This document shows, piece by piece, positions 45,893 to 55,000 of a DNA stretch of 64,000 nucleotides; within the stretch, counting starts at the first letter, position 1; the number at the start of each line of letters is the position of its first letter. Below the pieces are notes generated by a model. That model did not search any database and was not told the DNA's origin. It saw only the letters and a program-made list of their open reading frames with translations. Position numbers and translations under genes: made by a program. This DNA is from Novosphingobium sp. Chol11 (lineage in GTDB: Bacteria; Pseudomonadota; Alphaproteobacteria; Sphingomonadales; Sphingomonadaceae), in assembly GCA_945906105.1 (NCBI GenBank), contig CAMDQO010000004.1:82347-146346 (forward strand), written 5' to 3'.

Positions 45893-46366
45893 TCAAGCAG
45901 GCTTCGACAGCTTGTTGACGAGTGCGCTGGCGGCGGCGGTAACATCGGCCCAAGTCTGCTCGAAACCGGCAGCATCTCCGTAATAGGGATCAGCCACCCC
46001 CTGCCCTTCACGGCCCCCCACCAGATCCAGCAGGAGGGCCAGTTCTGCGCGTGCATCTGGTGGCGCAATCCGTTCAAGTTCACCAAGGTTGGCATGATCG
46101 AGCGCAAAAATGTGGGTGTAATCAGCGAAATCGGCGCGGCGCACCTGCCGGGCGCGATAATGGGCGATATCAACGCCGTGCCGCTGCGCCGTGGCCATCG
46201 CGCGCGGATCCGGCGCATGGCCTGCGTGCCAGTCCCCGGTCCCCGCCGAATCGATGCTGACTTCAAGACCGGCGCTTTGCGCAGTCTGACGAAACGCGGC
46301 TTCAGCCAATGGCGAGCGGCAGATATTACCGAGGCAGACAAACAGGACAGCAGGTTTGATAGGCAT
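45893..46366 (-). CDS. Low-molecular-weight protein-tyrosine phosphatase
   Basis: 157 residues, the usual length. The P-loop is FVCLGNICRSP (C-x5-R-S, about residues 10-18) and the general-acid loop is VADPYYGDAAGFEQ with Asp near residue 126. Substrates in bacteria range from tyrosine kinases of capsule synthesis to small phosphoesters, so the target is unknown. It lies 42 bp from the tRNA gene. Confidence 0.94.
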   Translation of the reverse strand: MPIKPAVLFVCLGNICRSPLAEAAFRQTAQSAGLEVSIDSAGTGDWHAGHAPDPRAMATAQRHGVDIAHYRARQVRRADFADYTHIFALDHANLGELERIAPPDARAELALLLDLVGGREGQGVADPYYGDAAGFEQTWADVTAAASALVNKLSKPA

Positions 46367-46449
46367 GGCGTCTGTTTAGGCCAAGGATATGGCCAACGAA
46401 AGAGAGATAGAGTGAGGGGAGAAACTGACTGTTGGACCGTAACAGCCAG

Positions 46450-46491
46450 CCCCTCCCCTCGGGTGCCATCCCCCAGAGGCGAGGGGCGGGG
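46450..46491. repeat. GC-rich inverted repeat
   Basis: CCCCTCCCCTC (46450-46460) pairs with GAGGGGCGGGG (46481-46491) with one mismatch across a 20-nt loop, which itself can pair GGTGCCATCCCCC. It lies between the phosphatase start and the regulator stop. It may act as a terminator for the regulator but has no U-tract. Confidence 0.45.
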
Positions 46492-46506
46492 GATGGCGGC
46501 AGACAC

Positions 46507-47487
46507 TTAGATCGGGCTGACCTTACCGCTGACGCTGACCGAGCTGGCGCTGCCTTCATCGATCAAGTCAAAATAGCGAGACATGGCGTCTGCCGCCTTG
46601 TCGCTCAGTTCGATGAAAGCACGGCGGCGATCAGCCATGTCTTCCACCCGCTGGAATATTCCGACCTCGCACATCTGGCCAATCCAGCGCAGCGCGGTAG
46701 TCGGCGGGACGGCGGCGGCGATGCACAGTGATGTCACCGAAACGCGCTTCATTTCGCCGCGCGCGGCAGTGAGATCGAGCAGCATATCCCAAGCCGGATC
46801 GGCAAACAGTTCTGCATCAAAACAACGCGCGCGCTGCTGGCGCTGGCGGATAATGCGGCGCACGAGGCGCGGATCGGGCAGCGGTGGCCGCGCTTTCCTG
46901 ACCAGCGGCTCGTCCTGTTCGGGCGCACCGGCAAAAGCAAAAGCAGGAGCCTGTACCAACGCCGATGATCCGCCAATCCGGCCAAGCTGGGTGGCGATCT
47001 GGCCAACCTGCTCGGTCAAGCGGAGCAAGGCGAGGCGATCCTCCTCCGCCATTTCACGAACACGTCCCCGTGGTGCCAGAGCGCGCACCCGGCCCAGCGC
47101 CATCACGTAATCAGCGCGACCGGGATCGACGAGCAATTGCGCGCCCGATTGATCGAGGCAGCCAAAAACATCATCCAGTGCATCAAGTGTCGTCGAGACG
47201 ATCAGCTGTATTCCGGCCTGCGCCGCGCGCATATCCAGCCGCGTGAGCGCCGCAAGGCTGGCTCCATCAGCCAAGGGGCAATCGACCAGCACCACTTCGC
47301 CCAGTGGATGGGCATCACCTGACAGCAAGCGTTCAACCGGTTGCGCAGCAGTAACATGGAAACCGGCGCTGACTGCATCGTCCCGCAATTGGCCGAGAAC
47401 GTGCGACCGATCAGCAAAGACCGCGAGCGACAGCATGACGCCTGCATCATTAGCAGCTTGCGAGTAAGCGAAGGGCGCCTGCACCAT
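46507..47487 (-). CDS. Winged-helix DNA-binding regulator with receiver-like N-domain
   Basis: 326 residues from ATG 47487. The first 150 residues alternate strands and helices (MLSLAVFADRSHVLGQLRDD, GEVVLVDCPLADGASLAAL), like a receiver domain without a full phosphorylation pocket. A coiled-coil-like helix follows (about 165-185), then a MarR-like winged helix at the C-terminus (VSVTSLCIAAAVPPTTALRWI with the wing residues RRRAFIELSDKA). The ligand and targets are unknown. Located upstream of purA stop on the same strand; the pair is separated by 90 bp. Confidence 0.75.
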   Translation of the reverse strand: MVQAPFAYSQAANDAGVMLSLAVFADRSHVLGQLRDDAVSAGFHVTAAQPVERLLSGDAHPLGEVVLVDCPLADGASLAALTRLDMRAAQAGIQLIVSTTLDALDDVFGCLDQSGAQLLVDPGRADYVMALGRVRALAPRGRVREMAEEDRLALLRLTEQVGQIATQLGRIGGSSALVQAPAFAFAGAPEQDEPLVRKARPPLPDPRLVRRIIRQRQQRARCFDAELFADPAWDMLLDLTAARGEMKRVSVTSLCIAAAVPPTTALRWIGQMCEVGIFQRVEDMADRRRAFIELSDKAADAMSRYFDLIDEGSASSVSVSGKVSPI

Positions 47488-47576
47488 TGTTCCGACTCCG
47501 TTCTGATATGAACAAGAGTAGAACAAACAAAGTCCGTGTCAAGAATGTTCTTCAGACGTTCCCTTGGCCGAAAAGC

Positions 47577-48866
47577 TCAATCGACAAACGGATCGCGCAC
47601 CAGAATCGTATCCTCACGCTCGGGCGAGGTGCTGACCAGCGCCACCGGCGTTTCGATCAGTTCCTGCACGCGCTGGATATATTTGATCGCCTGTGCGGGC
47701 AGATCGGCCCACGAACGCGCGCCCGCAGTGGTGCCGCTCCAGCCTTCCATTTCCTCATAGATCGGCTCGACGCTCGCCTGATCGGCGGCGTGGCTGGGGA
47801 GGTAATCAAGCACTTTGCCGTTCAGGCGGTATCCGGTGCAGATCTTCACCGTCTCAAACCCGTCAAGCACATCGACCTTGGTCAGCGCGATGCCGGTGAC
47901 GCCCGATATGGCGCAGGATTGGCGCACCAGCACGGCATCGAACCAGCCGCAGCGGCGCTTGCGGCCTGTCACGGTGCCAAATTCATGGCCGCGCTCGCCC
48001 AGCCGCTGGCCGGTGGCGTCTTCGAGTTCGGTGGGGAACGGCCCGGCGCCGACGCGGGTGGTATAGGCCTTGACGATGCCCAGTACGAAGCCGGTGGCAC
48101 TGGGACCAAGTCCCGAGCCTGACGCCGCCGTACCGCTCACCGTGTTGGAGCTGGTGACGAAGGGATAGGTGCCGTGATCGACATCGAGCAGTACGCCCTG
48201 CGCGCCTTCAAACAGGATACGCGCACCCGCTTTGCGCACGGTATTGAGCCGCTTCCACACCGGCTCGGCAAATTGCAGCACCGACGGCGCGATCTCTTTC
48301 AGATCCGCGATCAGGGCGGCGCGATCCACCGGCGGCTGACCGAACCCGGCGCGCAGGGCATCGTGGTGGGCGCAGAGCCGGTCAAATTGCGAATCGAGTG
48401 CGTCGAGATGGGCGAGATCACAAACGCGAATGGCGCGGCGGCCAACCTTGTCCTCATAGGCCGGGCCAATGCCGCGTCCGGTGGTGCCGATCTTGCCGGA
48501 ACCGGCAGCGGCTTCACGCAGACCATCGAGCTCGCGGTGAATCGGCAGGATCAGCGGGCAATTATCGGCAATGGCGAAATTGCTGGTGTTGATGACCACG
48601 CCCTGCCCTTCGAGCTTGGCGATCTCTTCGCGCAAGTGCCAGGGATCGAGCACCACGCCATTGCCGATGATCGACAGCGTGCCGGTGACGATGCCCGATG
48701 GCAGCAGCGAGAGCTTGTAAACCTGTTCGCCGACGACCAGCGTATGCCCGGCGTTATGGCCGCCCTGAAAACGGACGACAGCATCGGCGCGGCTGGCGAG
48801 CCAATCGACGATCTTGCCTTTGCCTTCGTCGCCCCACTGAGCGCCGATCACGGTTACATTGGCCAA
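47577..48866 (-). CDS. purA: Adenylosuccinate synthetase
   Basis: 429 residues from TTG 48866 (GGAAGGG upstream), giving the expected start [20 protein letters not shown] after the initiator. The GDEGKGK P-loop, [20 protein letters not shown] and [17 protein letters not shown] blocks are all present. It joins IMP and aspartate with GTP. The in-frame extension to 48959 contains no usable start and is not conserved in character. Confidence 0.96.
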   Translation of the reverse strand: MANVTVIGAQWGDEGKGKIVDWLASRADAVVRFQGGHNAGHTLVVGEQVYKLSLLPSGIVTGTLSIIGNGVVLDPWHLREEIAKLEGQGVVINTSNFAIADNCPLILPIHRELDGLREAAAGSGKIGTTGRGIGPAYEDKVGRRAIRVCDLAHLDALDSQFDRLCAHHDALRAGFGQPPVDRAALIADLKEIAPSVLQFAEPVWKRLNTVRKAGARILFEGAQGVLLDVDHGTYPFVTSSNTVSGTAASGSGLGPSATGFVLGIVKAYTTRVGAGPFPTELEDATGQRLGERGHEFGTVTGRKRRCGWFDAVLVRQSCAISGVTGIALTKVDVLDGFETVKICTGYRLNGKVLDYLPSHAADQASVEPIYEEMEGWSGTTAGARSWADLPAQAIKYIQRVQELIETPVALVSTSPEREDTILVRDPFVD

Positions 48867-49018
48867 TGGAAGGCCCTTCCTCGAGACATGGAAACCGTGC
48901 CGCGCCCTAGGGTAAGCGCGGGCCAAGGGCAAGGCATGGGTGGCGACTATCTGCGACAATTCATGACTGGTTTATCCGTCCGCATGAAATAGGATCGCGC
49001 GATCAAGGAGTTTTCACG

Positions 49019-49960
49019 ATGCGCATGAAACTAGTCCTCGCTTTCAGCGCTGCTGCCATGCTGGCTGGCGGTGTAGCACAGGCCGCCCCCGGTGACCGAA
49101 TGCGTGAGCGGATTCGCGCCCGCATGGCCGAGAAGATGGGTGCGAATGACACGCAGGTGCCCAAGCTGGCCCCGGCGAAGACCTTCACTTACGGCAGCGA
49201 TCCGGCGCAAGTGGGCGACCTGTGGTTCCCCGAGGGGCACATCAACGATCACTCCGCGCCGCTGATCCTGTTCGTTCACGGCGGCGGGTGGAAGCGCGGC
49301 AGCAAGGATAGCGCCGCCAGCCGCTATGCCCCGGCGCACTTCACGGCATCAGGCTATGTCTATGCCGCGATCGATTACCGGCTGGTGCCCGGCGCGAAGG
49401 TTGAGGATCAGGCCGAAGATGTCGCCCGCGCGGTGAAGGCACTGCTGGGTGATGCCAAGAAGCTGGGCATCGACCGTTCAGGCGTGGTGCTCACCGGGCA
49501 CAGCGCCGGGGCGCATCTGGTGGCACTGGTGGGGACGGACGAGCGGTATCTGAAAAAGGTGGGGCTTTCGTTTGCTGACATCCGGGGCGTGATCCCCAAC
49601 GACGGCGCGGCCTATGATGTGCCCGCGCAGATGGCGCAGGCGGGCAAGTTCATGAAGCCGACGTATGAGCAGGCCTTCGGCACCGAACCGGCGCGGCAAA
49701 AGGCGCTGTCACCCACCGCCCACGCCGCCGCGCCCAATGCGCCCGCGTTCCTGCTGATCCACGTCCAGCGCGCCGACGGGATCGCCCAGAACAAGGGCCT
49801 CGAAGCTGCGCTCAAAGCCGCCGGAACCCGCGTCGAGCGCAAGGACTTCCCCGGCGAAGGGCTGCAAGGCCACGCCGAAATCAACCGCCGTCTGGGCGAT
49901 CCGGACTATGCCGCGACGGGGGTGGTGGATGCGTGGTTGAAGGGGGTGTTTGGGGGGTAG
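49019..49960 (+). CDS. Exported alpha/beta hydrolase (carboxylesterase-like)
   Basis: 313 residues; ATG 49019 follows AAGGAG. A Sec signal ends in AQAA. The oxyanion loop is FVHGGGWKRGSKD (about residues 82-94), the nucleophile GHSAGAHLVAL (about 160-170), and the C-terminal His probably GLQGHAEINRRLGD. It is of the type often compared with BD-FAE feruloyl/acetyl esterases. It is transcribed opposite to purA and hisZ and so interrupts the common purA-hisZ neighbourhood. Substrate unknown. Confidence 0.85.
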   Translation: MRMKLVLAFSAAAMLAGGVAQAAPGDRMRERIRARMAEKMGANDTQVPKLAPAKTFTYGSDPAQVGDLWFPEGHINDHSAPLILFVHGGGWKRGSKDSAASRYAPAHFTASGYVYAAIDYRLVPGAKVEDQAEDVARAVKALLGDAKKLGIDRSGVVLTGHSAGAHLVALVGTDERYLKKVGLSFADIRGVIPNDGAAYDVPAQMAQAGKFMKPTYEQAFGTEPARQKALSPTAHAAAPNAPAFLLIHVQRADGIAQNKGLEAALKAAGTRVERKDFPGEGLQGHAEINRRLGDPDYAATGVVDAWLKGVFGG

Positions 49961-49979
49961 GTGGTCTTCCGTTAGCTGA

Positions 49980-50642
49980 CTAAATTGAACGTTCCGGCTG
50001 CTGTGAGGTGTGGGGCAAGTACTGAACCTTGTCGACCGCCTGCTTCCACACGGCGTTATCAATGAGGGTAGTCCTCCGTATCGGCATATCGCGGCAGCCC
50101 GGAATGGAGGTAAGCGCCGACTTCATGGACTGAAACAGCGGCTCGCTTATCCAAGGATTGAAGACAATGTTTTTGATCCATGATCGTTTGATTGCCACGT
50201 GGTGAACGCCTTGCTGAGGCTTTGTCCGTGACCATTGGATTAGACGGAACTCCTTCTCGTCGCCAAACCCCTTGCGCTTTAGGAATGGTAACTCAAAAGC
50301 GTTGATTTTCTTCCGTAGTTCCAACTGCTTGAGAGTCCGGTAGTGTACATCGCTCCAATGGTAGCCTGAAGTCTCGAGCAGCGGTTTGAGAAGCGCCTCA
50401 CGATCAAACTCAACGCATACGCCCTCGTTGTCGCCAGCGAACACCTTCCAGTGATGGAAAGTCTCCGGCGCTTGCGTGAAACAGGCGGCATAGAGGCTCT
50501 TGGCGTTGATATGCTCCTGAAACATTTCGAGGAAGTAGGTGTCGTTTGTATCCTGCCACTTGGAGGGGTTTAGCAACGCAAGTCGCTGCTCTATGAGCAT
50601 GTCCACAGCGCCCGCAAGGGTAGTGTAGCGCTTCAGTCGCAT
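49980..50642 (-). CDS. DUF2971 family protein, probably acquired
   Basis: 220 residues from ATG 50642, with AGAGGGG 8 bp upstream; the frame extends to 50732 without support. The family pattern includes MRLKRYTTL, LLNPSKWQDTNDTYF, the YAACFTQAPETFHHWKVF segment and FGDEKEFRLIQW. DUF2971 proteins are frequent in phage-defence and mobile-island contexts but have no proven activity. Codon use and base composition are visibly more AT-rich than hisZ and the esterase on either side. Confidence 0.8.
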   Translation of the reverse strand: MRLKRYTTLAGAVDMLIEQRLALLNPSKWQDTNDTYFLEMFQEHINAKSLYAACFTQAPETFHHWKVFAGDNEGVCVEFDREALLKPLLETSGYHWSDVHYRTLKQLELRKKINAFELPFLKRKGFGDEKEFRLIQWSRTKPQQGVHHVAIKRSWIKNIVFNPWISEPLFQSMKSALTSIPGCRDMPIRRTTLIDNAVWKQAVDKVQYLPHTSQQPERSI

Positions 50643-50797
50643 CCAGTTCGCCCCTCTTGTCAACATTTTCCGACCGTGTTTAGCGGCCCATCTAAGACAG
50701 AAAAGCATGAGCTTGCATATTTGAACCAACAACAGGCTACCCTAAATCGCCACTCGAAACCGGCCTTTCCGGCATCCACCCCAGATTGGGCAAACAG

Positions 50798-51934
50798 CTA
50801 AACCCTAACCACCTCATCCCCATCCAGCCGATGCGTACACCCCAACGCCGCCGCATCGCAATCCACACAAAGCGCCGCAACTGTCCGCCAGCCGATCATC
50901 CGCAGCTTGGCTGCAACCCCGGCGTCGTGCCCCAGCGGCAGGAACAGCGTATCGCGCGCCGCTTCACCCGCCGCCAGTGCGTCGATCAGCGGGTCGGGAT
51001 AGAGCGAGAAGCCGATGGCGGGTTCTTCGGCCCCGGCTTCACGGCCCAGGATCGCGTAAGTGCCGCCACGTCCCAGTGCGCCGGAAAGTCCCTCGGCGTA
51101 GAGCGTGAAGCCCAGCCATGACTGATATTCAAAGCCGTGGCGCTCGGACGGATCGAGGGTCAGCCGCGCCATGCCGGAAACCCGCGCGGCGATTTCGCGC
51201 AGTGCGGTGATGCGGCTGGACAGGGCTCCGCCTGCATCAATCGCGGCCAGCCTTTCAATCGCCGCATCAAACGGTCCGATGGCGGTGAGCAGTGGCAGAT
51301 AGGCTTCGCCGCCAACCGCAACCAGCCCGCCAGCGTCCTTGGCATCAAGCTCACGCCGCACGGCTTCGATAGTGTCAGCATCCAGCGGCAGCGCCCCAAC
51401 GCCATCGGCTCCGGCCAAAGTGTCAACCAGATCGGGCAGGGTGAAATCGACCGAAATCCCCGTCGCGCCCGCCGCCTGCAACGCCTCGATAGCGACCGCG
51501 ACAACTTCGGCGGCAGCGGCAACGCTGTCCGATCCGATCAGTTCTGCACCCAGTTGCAAGCGTTCGCGCGTCGGATCGAGCCCGTCGCCCTTGATGGTCA
51601 CGACCTGCCCGGCATAGCCCAGCCGCAAGGGCCGCGCGGCTCCTGCCAGACCTGTGGCGGCAATCCGCCCGACCTGCACGGTGATGTCGCTGCGCAGCGC
51701 CAGAGTGCGCAGGCTCGCCGGATCGACAAAGCGGAACATCCGGCGCGGCTGGACGCCCGCCATGCGGCTCGCCATCGACTTTTCGAACTCGATGGAGGGC
51801 GGCTGGACGAGGGTGTAGCCGTGGCTGTCCAGCACATCGAGCACCGCGCGCGTCAGCCGCGCCGCACAGGCCGCGCTGGCGGGCAGCCGGTCCTCAAGCC
51901 CCTCGGGCAGCAGATCGCGATCAGTATTGTCCAT
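50798..51934 (-). CDS. hisZ: ATP phosphoribosyltransferase regulatory subunit HisZ
   Basis: 378 residues. A class II aminoacyl-tRNA-synthetase-like paralogue of HisRS without the anticodon domain; it activates short-form HisG in histidine synthesis. Conserved parts: PPSIEFEKS, the motif 2-like RMFRFVDPASLRTLALRSDITVQVGRI, and GRGGTYAILGR near the C-terminus. It is a strain marker of the hisG-short lineage. hisG is not in the window. Confidence 0.93.
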   Translation of the reverse strand: MDNTDRDLLPEGLEDRLPASAACAARLTRAVLDVLDSHGYTLVQPPSIEFEKSMASRMAGVQPRRMFRFVDPASLRTLALRSDITVQVGRIAATGLAGAARPLRLGYAGQVVTIKGDGLDPTRERLQLGAELIGSDSVAAAAEVVAVAIEALQAAGATGISVDFTLPDLVDTLAGADGVGALPLDADTIEAVRRELDAKDAGGLVAVGGEAYLPLLTAIGPFDAAIERLAAIDAGGALSSRITALREIAARVSGMARLTLDPSERHGFEYQSWLGFTLYAEGLSGALGRGGTYAILGREAGAEEPAIGFSLYPDPLIDALAAGEAARDTLFLPLGHDAGVAAKLRMIGWRTVAALCVDCDAAALGCTHRLDGDEVVRV

Positions 51935-51944
51935 TTGCGGGCCT

Positions 51945-52096
51945 TTAGAGCAAATCGCCGGAATTGTGAATCATCTCGATCCTCCCCTTGAGGGGGAGGT
52001 GCCGGAGTGAAACGGAGGCGGAGGGGTATCCACGCTGGCGTTGTCACCCCTCCGTCAGCCCAAGAGGGCTGCCACCTCCCCTTCCAGGGGAGGATC
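51945..52096. repeat. Intergenic palindromic repeat, copy 3
   Basis: Starts with TTAGAGCAAATCGCCGGAAT and ATTGTGAATCATCTCGATCC, then CCTCCCCTTGAGGGGGAGG hairpin, centre GGAGGGGTATCCACGCTGGC, closing CCACCTCCCCTTCCAGGGGA. The first 30 bp match the outer flank of copy 2 with one or two differences. It separates hisZ from the serA stop. Confidence 0.85.
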
Positions 52097-52105
52097 TTGC
52101 TTACC

Positions 52106-53689
52106 TCAAAACGCCAGTGCAGTCACCGTCTTCACGCCGGGCAGCTTCCGTGCCTTTTCGAGCACGTCCTGCGGGATCGGATTGTCGAGGCTGAGCAGCA
52201 GTACCGCCTCACCGCCCGCTTCGCGGCGGCCGAGGTGGAAGGTGCCGATGTTGATGCCCGCTTCGCCCAGCAGGGTGCCAATACGGCCGATGAAGCCTGG
52301 GGCATCCTCGTTGACGATGTAGAGCATATTGCCCTCAAGCTCGGCCTCGATGCCGATGCCGAAAATCTCGACCAGACGTGGCTGATCGGCACCGAACAGC
52401 GTGCCCGCGACTGAGCGATCACCCTGCGAAGTCGCCACGGTAACGCGCACCAGTGTGTGATAGACGCCTTCGCGATCATGCCGCACTTCGCGCACATCCA
52501 GCCCGCGTTCCTTGGCGAGGAACGGCGCGTTGACCATGTTCACCGTGTCTGTGTAGCGCCGCATCAGCCCGCAGAGCACCGCGCCGGTGATCGGCTTGAT
52601 GTTGAGCTGGGCGGCAGCGCCTTCGACCTCGATGGAAATCTTGTCGAGATTGTCATGCGCCAGCTGGCCCACAAGGCTGCCAAGGTTCTGCGCCAGCTTC
52701 ATATAGGGCCGCAGCTTTGGCGCTTCTTCAGCAGAAAGGCTCGGCATGTTGAGCGCATTGGTCACACCGCCGCTAAGCAGATAGTCCGAAAGCTGCTCGG
52801 CCACCTGGATCGCGACATTGACCTGGGCTTCATCGGTAGAGGCACCAAGGTGCGGGGTCGAGATGAAGTTGGGCGTGCCGAATAGCGGCGATTCCCTGGC
52901 CGGTTCCTTGACGAAGACATCGAGCGCCGCGCCGCCGACATGGCCCGAATCAAGCGCGTCCTTGAGCGCTTCCTCATCGATCAGGCCGCCGCGCGCACAG
53001 TTGATGATGCGCACGCCCGGCTTGCACTTGGCGATGTTTTCGCGGGAGAGGATATTGCGCGTCTGGTCGGTCAGCGGCGTGTGCAGCGTGATGAAGTCCG
53101 CCTTGGCGAGCAGGGTATCAAGATCGGCCTTTTCCACACCCATTTCCACGGCGCGTTCGGGCGTCAGGAAGGGATCGAAGGCGACAACCTTCATCCGCAG
53201 GCCCAGCGCGCGGCTGGCGACGATCGAGCCGATATTGCCCGCACCGATCAGGCCCAGCGTCTTGCCGGTAACTTCGACCCCCATGAAGCGGTTCTTTTCC
53301 CACTTTCCGGCCTGCGTGGAGGCATCAGCTTCGGGCAGCTGGCGGGCGAGCGCGAACATCAGCGCGATGGCGTGTTCGGCGGTGGTGATCGAATTGCCGA
53401 ACGGCGTGTTCATCACCACGATGCCCTTCACCGAAGCGGCGGGGATATCGATGTTATCGACGCCAATGCCAGCGCGGCCAACGACCTTGAGGTTGGTCGC
53501 GAGGTCGATCAGCTCTTTGGTCAGCTTGGTCGAGCTGCGGATGGCGAGGCCATCATAGAGCCCGATGATCTTGCCCAGTTCTTCGGGCGTCTGGCCGGTG
53601 ATGACATCCACATCGCAGCCGCGTTCGCGGAAAATCTGCTCGGCCTTGGGGTCCATCTGATCGGAAATAAGTACGCGGGGCTTGGTCAT
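52106..53689 (-). CDS. serA: D-3-phosphoglycerate dehydrogenase
   Basis: 527 residues, the long form with NAD-binding Rossmann domain (GLIGAGNIGSIVASRALG), active-site INCARGGLIDEEAL and PHLGASTDEAQ, an intervening ASB domain and a C-terminal ACT domain (EGNMLYIVNEDAPGFIGRIG) that commonly gives serine feedback. It starts serine synthesis; serC is its upstream neighbour 108 bp away. Confidence 0.97.
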   Translation of the reverse strand: MTKPRVLISDQMDPKAEQIFRERGCDVDVITGQTPEELGKIIGLYDGLAIRSSTKLTKELIDLATNLKVVGRAGIGVDNIDIPAASVKGIVVMNTPFGNSITTAEHAIALMFALARQLPEADASTQAGKWEKNRFMGVEVTGKTLGLIGAGNIGSIVASRALGLRMKVVAFDPFLTPERAVEMGVEKADLDTLLAKADFITLHTPLTDQTRNILSRENIAKCKPGVRIINCARGGLIDEEALKDALDSGHVGGAALDVFVKEPARESPLFGTPNFISTPHLGASTDEAQVNVAIQVAEQLSDYLLSGGVTNALNMPSLSAEEAPKLRPYMKLAQNLGSLVGQLAHDNLDKISIEVEGAAAQLNIKPITGAVLCGLMRRYTDTVNMVNAPFLAKERGLDVREVRHDREGVYHTLVRVTVATSQGDRSVAGTLFGADQPRLVEIFGIGIEAELEGNMLYIVNEDAPGFIGRIGTLLGEAGINIGTFHLGRREAGGEAVLLLSLDNPIPQDVLEKARKLPGVKTVTALAF

Positions 53690-53699
53690 TCAATCCTCG

Positions 53700-53784
53700 T
53701 CATTCCCGCGAAGGCGGGAACCTATGTCCCGACATCGCGATTTGAAAGCTATGGAGATGGGTCCCCGCCTGCGCGGGGATGACG
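53700..53784. repeat. Double-hairpin repeat between serC and serA
   Basis: A left hairpin TTCCCGC-GAAG-GCGGGAA (53703-53720) and a right hairpin CCCCGC...GCGGGG (53763-53778) are joined by about 40 bp. The layout, two GC-rich hairpins with similar arm sequences, is that of REP/BIME-type elements found dispersed in sphingomonads. It could weaken readthrough from serC into serA. Confidence 0.65.
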
Positions 53785-53797
53785 ATATTTTTTGCGA

Positions 53798-54925
53798 TTA
53801 TGCAGTGAGCGAGGCGTAAGCCCAATCGAGCCACGGCCCGAGCGCTTCGATATCGGCGGTATCGACGGTAGCGCCGCACCAGATCCGCAGGCCCGGAGGG
53901 GCATCGCGATAACCGGCGATGTCATAGGCCGCGCCTTCCTTATCGAGCAGCGCGGCGAAAGCCTTGATAAAGGCCTCATCCGCGCCTTCGACAGTCAGGC
54001 AGACCGATGTTTTCGAGCGGGTGCCGTGATCGATGGCCAGATGGCCAAGCCAGTCGCGCGTGGCAACGATCTTGGCCAGAGCGTCGGAATTGGCGGTGCA
54101 GCGCGCCTGAAGGCCTTCCAGCCCGCCGACTTCCTTGGCCCATTCCAGCGCGAAGATCGCGTCCTCGACAGCCAGCATCGAGGGCGTGTTGATCGTCTCG
54201 CCCTTGAAAATGCCCTCGGCGAGCTTGCCCTTGGCCATCAGTCGGAACACTTTGGGCAGCGGCCATGCGGGGGTATATTCCTCAAGCCGCTGAACCGCGC
54301 GTGGACCAAGGATCAAAACCCCGTGGCCGCCCTCGCCGCCCAGCACTTTCTGCCACGAGAAGGTGGCGACATCGATCTTGTCCCACGGAATGTCATAAGC
54401 GAAAACCGCGCTGGTGGCGTCAGCGAACGAGAGTCCGGCGCGGTCGTTGGGAATCCATTCGCCATCGGGGACGCGCACGCCCGAGGTGGTGCCGTTCCAG
54501 GTGAACAGCACGTCGTCGTCCCAATCGACCTTGTCGAGATCGGGCAACTGGCCATAATCGGCGCGCATCACGGTGGGATCGAGGTTGAGTTGCTTGACTG
54601 CGTCAGTCACCCAGCCGTCGCCGAAGCTTTCCCACGCAAGAGCGGTAACGCCGCGAGCGCCAAGCATGGTCCACATGGCCATTTCGAAGGCGCCGGTGTC
54701 AGAACCGGGGACGATGCCGATGCGGTGGCTATCGGGAAGCTGGAGAACTTCGCGCATCAGATCGATACACAGTCGCAGGCGCGACTTGCCGATCTTGGCA
54801 CGGTGCGAGCGGCCAAGGCATTCGGTGGCAAGTTTTTCGGGGGAATATCCGGGCGGCTTGGCGCAGGGACCGGAAGAAAAGAACGGGCGTGCAGGCTTGC
54901 TCGCCGGAAGCGTAAGTGCAGTCAT
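53798..54925 (-). CDS. serC: Phosphoserine aminotransferase
   Basis: 375 residues. PLP lysine in VATFSWQKVLGGEGGHGV (about residue 195), the substrate-side FFSSGPCAKPPGYSPEKL at the N-terminus, and LFTWNGTTSGVRVPDG. It converts 3-phosphohydroxypyruvate to phosphoserine. It has the alphaproteobacterial type of sequence. The start codon lies 7 bp after a ribosome binding site held in a hairpin, see the leader. Confidence 0.96.
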   Translation of the reverse strand: MTALTLPASKPARPFFSSGPCAKPPGYSPEKLATECLGRSHRAKIGKSRLRLCIDLMREVLQLPDSHRIGIVPGSDTGAFEMAMWTMLGARGVTALAWESFGDGWVTDAVKQLNLDPTVMRADYGQLPDLDKVDWDDDVLFTWNGTTSGVRVPDGEWIPNDRAGLSFADATSAVFAYDIPWDKIDVATFSWQKVLGGEGGHGVLILGPRAVQRLEEYTPAWPLPKVFRLMAKGKLAEGIFKGETINTPSMLAVEDAIFALEWAKEVGGLEGLQARCTANSDALAKIVATRDWLGHLAIDHGTRSKTSVCLTVEGADEAFIKAFAALLDKEGAAYDIAGYRDAPPGLRIWCGATVDTADIEALGPWLDWAYASLTA

Positions 54926-55000
54926 TGTAGTCTCTCCTTACAGAGAGCACGCGCGGCGTTGGGACCGCGTGGCCCGGCGCTGCACTTAGTGGTGCACTGC
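54926..55000 (-). promoter_or_regulatory. serC 5' leader, putative structured RNA
   Basis: Two stem-loops on the minus strand lie directly before serC. The proximal one pairs CTCTC with GAGAG (plus-strand arms 54932-54936 and 54943-54947) and so sequesters the ribosome binding site GGAGAG. The distal one pairs CACGCGG with CCGCGCGTG (arms 54965-54971 and 54948-54956, two bulged bases). Position and layout fit the serC leader known from alphaproteobacteria (Rfam serC motif). Its ligand is unknown. Confidence 0.6.
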
